The position numbers and the translations under genes were made by a program. The notes below the pieces were generated by a model that saw nothing but the letters and a program-made list of their open reading frames with translations, ran no database searches and was not told where the DNA came from. Positions 15,227-18,488 of a stretch of 18,488 nucleotides of DNA are shown one piece after another. Numbering within the stretch: the first letter of the stretch is position 1; every line of letters starts with the position of its first letter. Source of the stretch: an uncultured Eubacteriales bacterium. Lineage in GTDB: Bacteria; Bacillota; Clostridia; Peptostreptococcales; Anaerovoracaceae. The stretch lies in assembly GCA_902772685.1 (NCBI GenBank), contig CACYBO010000238.1, forward strand, positions 1-18,488, in the 5' to 3' direction.

Positions 15227-15255
15227 ATTATAACACCCGTGTATACAGAATACAA
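15227..15255 (-). promoter_or_regulatory. Promoter of the DDAH-like gene and antiporter
   Basis: On the minus strand TTGTAT (15250-15255), 17 bases, then a perfect TATAAT (15227-15232) with TG one base before it (extended -10). The spacer contains imperfect dyads (TGTATACA, and ACAC-GG-GTGT) that could be an operator. No convincing arginine-repressor box was found. Confidence 0.65.
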
Positions 15256-15286
15256 CCCACTATCATTCCATCTGCACAGAAGCAGA

Positions 15287-15814
15287 TTACCTGTCATAAA
15301 CATCTCCGCCCTCCGCGTCATACGCGACTATGAGGGGCATATCCTTCACATACAGTTTCCGGATTGCCTCCGTACCCGTTTCCGCAAAGGCTACGACCTC
15401 GGACGCCTGAATGCTCTGGGCGATCAAAGCTCCGGCACCGCCGATTGCTGCAAAGTAGACTGCGCCCTCTTCCCGCGCGCAGTTCTTCACTTCATCACCT
15501 CGCGGCCCCTTTCCGATCATGCCCGTCAGACCGAGTTTCAGAAGCGTCGGAGTGAAGCTGTCCATCCGGTAGCTTGTCGTAGGTCCTGCCGACCCGATCG
15601 GATAGCCGGGGCGCGCCGGCGTCGGTCCCATGTAATAGAATACCTGATTTTCGATCTGCAAAGGCAGCGGCTCTCCGTCCGCAATCATCTCCGTAAGCCT
15701 TTTGTGGGCCGCGTCCCTTGCCGCGTAGATGGTGCCGGTCAGAAGGACACTGTCCCCTGCCCGGAGCACGCTCAGTTTTTCCTTTGTAAAGGGTTCTGTG
15801 ATTGTATGCTGCAT
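15287..15814 (-). CDS. fumB: Class I fumarate hydratase, beta subunit
   Basis: A 175-residue protein matching the C-terminal domain of class I (iron-sulfur) fumarases, here a separate polypeptide. It contains the conserved GPTPARPGYPIGSAGPTTSYRMD stretch, GMIGKGPRG, and the AIGGAGALIAQ turn. It pairs with the alpha subunit encoded 21 bases upstream to hydrate fumarate to L-malate. Related tartrate dehydratases share the fold, but fumarase fits better next to argH, which releases fumarate. The gene symbol here means the beta subunit and not the E. coli FumB isozyme. A good AGGAGAAGG ribosome binding site precedes the ATG. Confidence 0.85.
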   Translation of the reverse strand: MQHTITEPFTKEKLSVLRAGDSVLLTGTIYAARDAAHKRLTEMIADGEPLPLQIENQVFYYMGPTPARPGYPIGSAGPTTSYRMDSFTPTLLKLGLTGMIGKGPRGDEVKNCAREEGAVYFAAIGGAGALIAQSIQASEVVAFAETGTEAIRKLYVKDMPLIVAYDAEGGDVYDR

Positions 15815-15835
15815 AATGTGACCTTCTCCTGCTCC

Positions 15836-16678
15836 TTACAGTGTGATTTCCTCATGCCGGCTCACGTGGCAGTTGATGTTCACCGCCACAGGAAGACCTG
15901 CAATGTGCGTCGGCGCGGCGATAACATTTACAGCCAATGCCGTGGTGCTGCCGCCGAAGCCCTGCGGTCCGATGCCGAGGTCGTTGATTCGCGTCAGAAG
16001 CCGCTCTTCCATTTCAGCGTAGAACGGGTCTTCATTATGCTGTCCAATCGGTCGCAGCAGCGCTTTCTTCGCCATCAGAGCGGCTTTGTTGAAGTTCCCT
16101 CCGATTCCAACGCCGACGACGATAGGCGGACAAGGTCTGCCTCCTGCATCTTCGCAAACTTTGACGATAAAATCCTCTGCGCCTTCAACACCTTCGCCCG
16201 GTGTCAGCATCCTGATCTGGCTCATGTTCTCTGAGCCGAATCCCTTCGGCGCCACTGTGACTTTCACTTTATCCCCGGGAACAATATCTATATTGATGTC
16301 GGCAGGCGTGCTGTCTTTTGTATTCTTGCGCCGGAACGGGTCTTCCACGATGGTCTGCCGCAGATATCCCTCTGCGCATCCTCTCCTGACGCCTTCATTG
16401 ACGGCTTCATGGAGATCTCCTCCTGTCAGGTGAACATCCTGCCCGATTTCCAGGAATACGCAGGCCATGCCCGTATCCTGGCAAATCGGGAACACGCCCT
16501 CCGCCGCGATTTTCAAATTCTCTTCAATGCTTCCAAAAACACTGCGCGCAATCTCAGATTCTTCCGCTGAAGCACACGCCGACAGGCATTCGCTGACATC
16601 CTCTCCAAGGAAATAATTGGCGTGCACGAACATCTCCGCGACCGCGTCTGTGATTTCTGCTACATTCAGTTCTCTCAT
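15836..16678 (-). CDS. fumA: Class I fumarate hydratase, alpha subunit (4Fe-4S)
   Basis: A 280-residue subunit carrying the catalytic 4Fe-4S cluster. The three expected cysteine ligands are visible: Cys66 in PICQDTG, Cys183 in RPCPP and Cys270 in NINCHVSRH. GVGIGGNF and GPQGFGGSTTALAV are further family hallmarks. Two-subunit fumarases of this class are common in strict anaerobes and are oxygen-labile. The alternative is L-tartrate dehydratase alpha, which is very similar. The gene has its own promoter and GGGAGG ribosome binding site, separated from argH by a long palindromic spacer. The symbol means the alpha subunit of a heteromeric enzyme. Confidence 0.87.
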   Translation of the reverse strand: MRELNVAEITDAVAEMFVHANYFLGEDVSECLSACASAEESEIARSVFGSIEENLKIAAEGVFPICQDTGMACVFLEIGQDVHLTGGDLHEAVNEGVRRGCAEGYLRQTIVEDPFRRKNTKDSTPADINIDIVPGDKVKVTVAPKGFGSENMSQIRMLTPGEGVEGAEDFIVKVCEDAGGRPCPPIVVGVGIGGNFNKAALMAKKALLRPIGQHNEDPFYAEMEERLLTRINDLGIGPQGFGGSTTALAVNVIAAPTHIAGLPVAVNINCHVSRHEEITL

Positions 16679-16698
16679 ACTCCTATGCCTCCCGCAAA

Positions 16699-16727
16699 AT
16701 TATAACAAAGGCAATCTCTATGCGCAA
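16699..16727 (-). promoter_or_regulatory. Promoter of fumA-fumB
   Basis: On the minus strand TTGCGC (16722-16727), 17 bases, then a perfect TATAAT (16699-16704) preceded by TG one base away (extended -10). The start would lie only about 14 bases before the fumA ATG, giving a very short leader that just includes the ribosome binding site. Confidence 0.6.
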
Positions 16728-16743
16728 CGCACCGCCGGTGACG

Positions 16744-16808
16744 GCGGACAGCGGCCAGCGGTGGTGGCGGACAGCGGCCAGCGGTGGTAGCGGACAGCGG
16801 CCAGCCGG
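16744..16808. repeat. Three tandem copies of a 23-base GC-rich repeat
   Basis: Copies begin at 16744, 16767 and 16790. The unit is GCGGACAGCGGCCAGCGGTGG plus two bases. The first two copies are nearly identical; the third agrees for 16 bases and then merges into the long palindrome. It is much richer in G and C than the surroundings. It lies just upstream of the fumA promoter, in the part of the 314-base argH-fumA spacer that is otherwise without genes. Confidence 0.9.
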
Positions 16809-17001
16809 GGATTGTACGAGCGTTATCCGCAAGAGCAGGAACAACCATGTGCGAAATGAACGAAGAGAATAGTTAAATCCCGGACATGTCTGAGAGCGTA
16901 TGCTCGAGTTTGTCCGGGATTCTATTCTCTGTGAATGAGCACGTATGGTTGTCTGCGATGAGGACCTAGCAAGGGCAATCCCCGGTTGGCCCCTAGTCCG
17001 C
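16790..17001. repeat. Long imperfect palindrome (foldback element) between argH and fumA
   Basis: The two halves pair over about 212 bases in nested blocks. GCGGAC 16790-16795 pairs with 16996-17001. A 16-pair stem joins 16799-16814 and 16976-16991, with one G-U. ACAACCAT 16841-16848 pairs with 16945-16952, and GTGC 16849-16852 with 16939-16942. AGAGAATAG 16864-16872 pairs with 16922-16930, ATCCCGGACA 16877-16886 with 16911-16920, and GAGC 16894-16897 with 16902-16905. Unpaired internal loops separate the blocks. The right arm runs into the last two codons and stop of argH. No open frame of note and no terminal U-tract are present. It could be a small non-autonomous mobile element or a structured 3' untranslated region. 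Confidence 0.85.
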
Positions 17002-18354
17002 TATGTCTGCGAGCTGCTTGCGCACGCTGTCGAAGGACGTCGACCCTTCCGACTTCTTCGCCCTGATGCAGTTTTCAATGGAAATAGCATCGTAAATATC
17101 TTCACCAAACGCATCGGAGAAGGACTTGAATTCCTCCATCGTCAGCTCGTCCAGAGCCTTGCCCTCACCGATTGCGTAGAGCACCATTCTTCCGATGATC
17201 TCATGACAATCCCGGAACGGAATGCCTTTGCCCACCAGATAGTCCGCAGCATCCGTGGCGTTCATGTAGCCGTACTTCGCCGCCTTCGACATGCTGTCCT
17301 TCCTGACAGCCATAGTGGAAATCATCTCAGTGAATATCCCAAGGGAGTTCTTCACAGTATCCGCCGCGTCGAATACAGGTTCTTTGTCCTCCTGCAGGTC
17401 TTTGTTATACGCCATCGGGAGGCCTTTGCATACGGTGAGCAAAGCCATCAGATCCCCGTAGACCCGTCCGCTCTTACCCCGGATCAGCTCCGCCATATCC
17501 GGATTCTTCTTCTGCGGCATGATACTGCTGCCTGTAGCGTATGCATCATCGATCTCCACAAAACCGAATTCCACGCTGCTCCAGAGGATCAGCTCCTCAC
17601 AGAAGCGGGACAGGTGCATCATGCAGATACTGCAGCAGTTCAGAAATTCAATTGCAAAATCCCGGTCCGCGACGGCGTCCATCCCATTCGGCAGAACGCT
17701 GTCGAATCCCAGTTCATCCGCCAGGAACTGTCTGTCTGTGTTGTAAGTCGTTCCCGCCAGCGCGCCGCTCCCCAGCGGCAGCCTGTTGATACGTTTCAGC
17801 CCATCTGCAAAGCGCTCTCTGTCCCTGCCGAACATCTGATAATAGGCCAGCAGATGATACGCCAAAGTTACAGGCTGTGCCCTCTGCAGGTGGGTATATC
17901 CCGGCATCACGGTTTCCTGATGCGCCTCAGCAAGTTCCTTCAAGGTCTGCATCAGCTCCGCCAGTTTTTCCTCAATCAGGGCTGTTTCCCTGCGCAGGCA
18001 CATGCGCAGATCTACCGCCACCTGATCGTTCCGGCTTCTGGCAGTATGGAGTTTTTTCCCCGTCTGCCCGATTCGCTCCGTCAGGATTGTCTCGATGCTC
18101 ATGTGGATGTCTTCCCCTTCAATGGAGAATTCGATCTTTCCCGCTTCGATGTCCTCCAGAATCTCGCCGAGAGTTTTGATGATAAGGTCAGCCTCGTCTG
18201 CGCTTATGATGCCCTGCTTTCCCAGCATACGGGCATGGGCGATACTGCCGGTGATATCCTCTTCATACATCCTCTGATCAAATGGGATGGATGCGTTGAA
18301 TTCATCACTCGACGAAGTCGCCTCCTTTGAGAACCTTCCTTTCCAGAGTTTCAT
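16993..18354 (-). CDS. argH: Argininosuccinate lyase
   Basis: A 453-residue enzyme that splits argininosuccinate into arginine and fumarate, the last step of arginine synthesis. It carries the fumarase/aspartase superfamily signature GSSIMPQKKNPD (275-286) holding the catalytic serine, the TARSRNDQV region (104-112) and His155 in GYTHLQRAQP. Length is normal. A GTG at 18366 is in frame, but it lies inside the AGGAGGTG ribosome binding site (18364-18371), so the ATG at 18354, nine bases downstream of that site, is the start. It overlaps the end of argG by 50 bases. The final codons form part of the long palindrome. Confidence 0.97.
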   Translation of the reverse strand: MKLWKGRFSKEATSSSDEFNASIPFDQRMYEEDITGSIAHARMLGKQGIISADEADLIIKTLGEILEDIEAGKIEFSIEGEDIHMSIETILTERIGQTGKKLHTARSRNDQVAVDLRMCLRRETALIEEKLAELMQTLKELAEAHQETVMPGYTHLQRAQPVTLAYHLLAYYQMFGRDRERFADGLKRINRLPLGSGALAGTTYNTDRQFLADELGFDSVLPNGMDAVADRDFAIEFLNCCSICMMHLSRFCEELILWSSVEFGFVEIDDAYATGSSIMPQKKNPDMAELIRGKSGRVYGDLMALLTVCKGLPMAYNKDLQEDKEPVFDAADTVKNSLGIFTEMISTMAVRKDSMSKAAKYGYMNATDAADYLVGKGIPFRDCHEIIGRMVLYAIGEGKALDELTMEEFKSFSDAFGEDIYDAISIENCIRAKKSEGSTSFDSVRKQLADIAD

Positions 18355-18488
18355 GGTATACTGCACCTCCTTCGGCTGTCTGTTTCTGGATCGCTCTGAT
18401 TTTCAGCGGCAGTGACCACAGATTGATGAATCCTTCTGCGTCATACTGGTTGTATACTTCATCCTTACTGAATGTGGCAAATTCTTCG
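18305..18488 (-). CDS. argG: Argininosuccinate synthase, C-terminal end only
   Basis: Partial gene cut by the right edge; 60 codons are visible from 18487 to the TGA at 18305-18307. The stretch FSKDEVYNQYDAEGF, then INLWSLPLKIRA, is the characteristic C-terminus of ArgG, which condenses citrulline and aspartate using ATP. After this motif the frame runs another 28 residues (IQKQTAEGGAVYHETLERKV and on), through the argH ribosome binding site and start, before the first stop. That tail is longer than I would expect. The order argG-argH is the standard arginine operon pair, and the overlap implies translational coupling. Confidence 0.85.
   Translation of the reverse strand, partial: EEFATFSKDEVYNQYDAEGFINLWSLPLKIRAIQKQTAEGGAVYHETLERKVLKGGDFVE

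Noticed and set aside
15215..15232. TGAAT...ATTA motif near the DDAH promoter as an arginine repressor box
   Set aside because: The half-site spacing and the second half do not match the ARG box, so it is not supported.
15270..15287. Hairpin ATCTGC/GCAGAT at the fumB stop as a possible terminator
   Set aside because: The stem is only six pairs and no U-run follows on the minus strand, so I did not call a terminator between fumB and the DDAH-like gene.
16744..16808. Tandem repeats as a CRISPR array
   Set aside because: The copies are directly adjacent, with no spacers between them, and no cas gene is nearby.

Overview
The window looks like chromosomal DNA from a low-to-medium GC anaerobic Firmicute (class Clostridia). 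The evidence is the gene order tig-clpP-clpX-lon-engB, a tetrahydrofolate riboswitch in front of a folate ECF transporter gene, strong AGGAGG-type ribosome binding sites, sigma-A promoters with 17-base spacers, and an oxygen-sensitive two-subunit class I fumarase. A non-sporulating relative of Mogibacterium or Anaerovorax would fit, but that placement is a guess. Almost every gene is on the minus strand.

Left edge (1-948): the first 150 bases appear to be the promoter and leader of a ribosomal RNA operon running leftwards out of the window (UP-type A-tracts, TTGACA-17-TATAAT-like promoter, leader hairpins, boxA-like TTGAAAACT). Diverging from it is a plus-strand unit: a promoter, a tetrahydrofolate riboswitch, and folT, the substrate-binding subunit of a folate ECF transporter.

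938-3321: rqcP (S4-domain ribosome quality control factor), an HU gene with its own promoter and terminator, and a lipid flippase of the MurJ/SpoVB/YabM type. This resembles the Bacillus yabM-yabN-yabO region without yabN, yabP, yabQ or divIC.

3332-11939: a tightly packed minus-strand operon led by one good promoter in front of tig. The order is trigger factor, ClpP, ClpX, Lon, EngB, a DUF1232 membrane protein, hypoxanthine phosphoribosyltransferase, cardiolipin synthase, and then the flippase. It joins protein folding and degradation, ribosome assembly, purine salvage and envelope lipid functions. A monocistronic CYTH triphosphatase-like gene (12075-12695) lies upstream with its own promoter and terminator.

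12866-18488: an arginine-centred block. In transcription order it runs argG (only its end is in the window), argH, fumA, fumB, a dimethylarginine dimethylaminohydrolase-like gene and an APA-family amino acid antiporter. Together these could make citrulline from (methyl)arginine, turn citrulline plus aspartate into arginine and fumarate, and hydrate fumarate to malate. Between argH and fumA is a 314-base spacer holding a roughly 210-base long imperfect palindrome and three 23-base tandem repeats whose unit copies the end of the palindrome. This is the most unusual structure in the window. I saw no CRISPR array, insertion sequence, tRNA or prophage gene.
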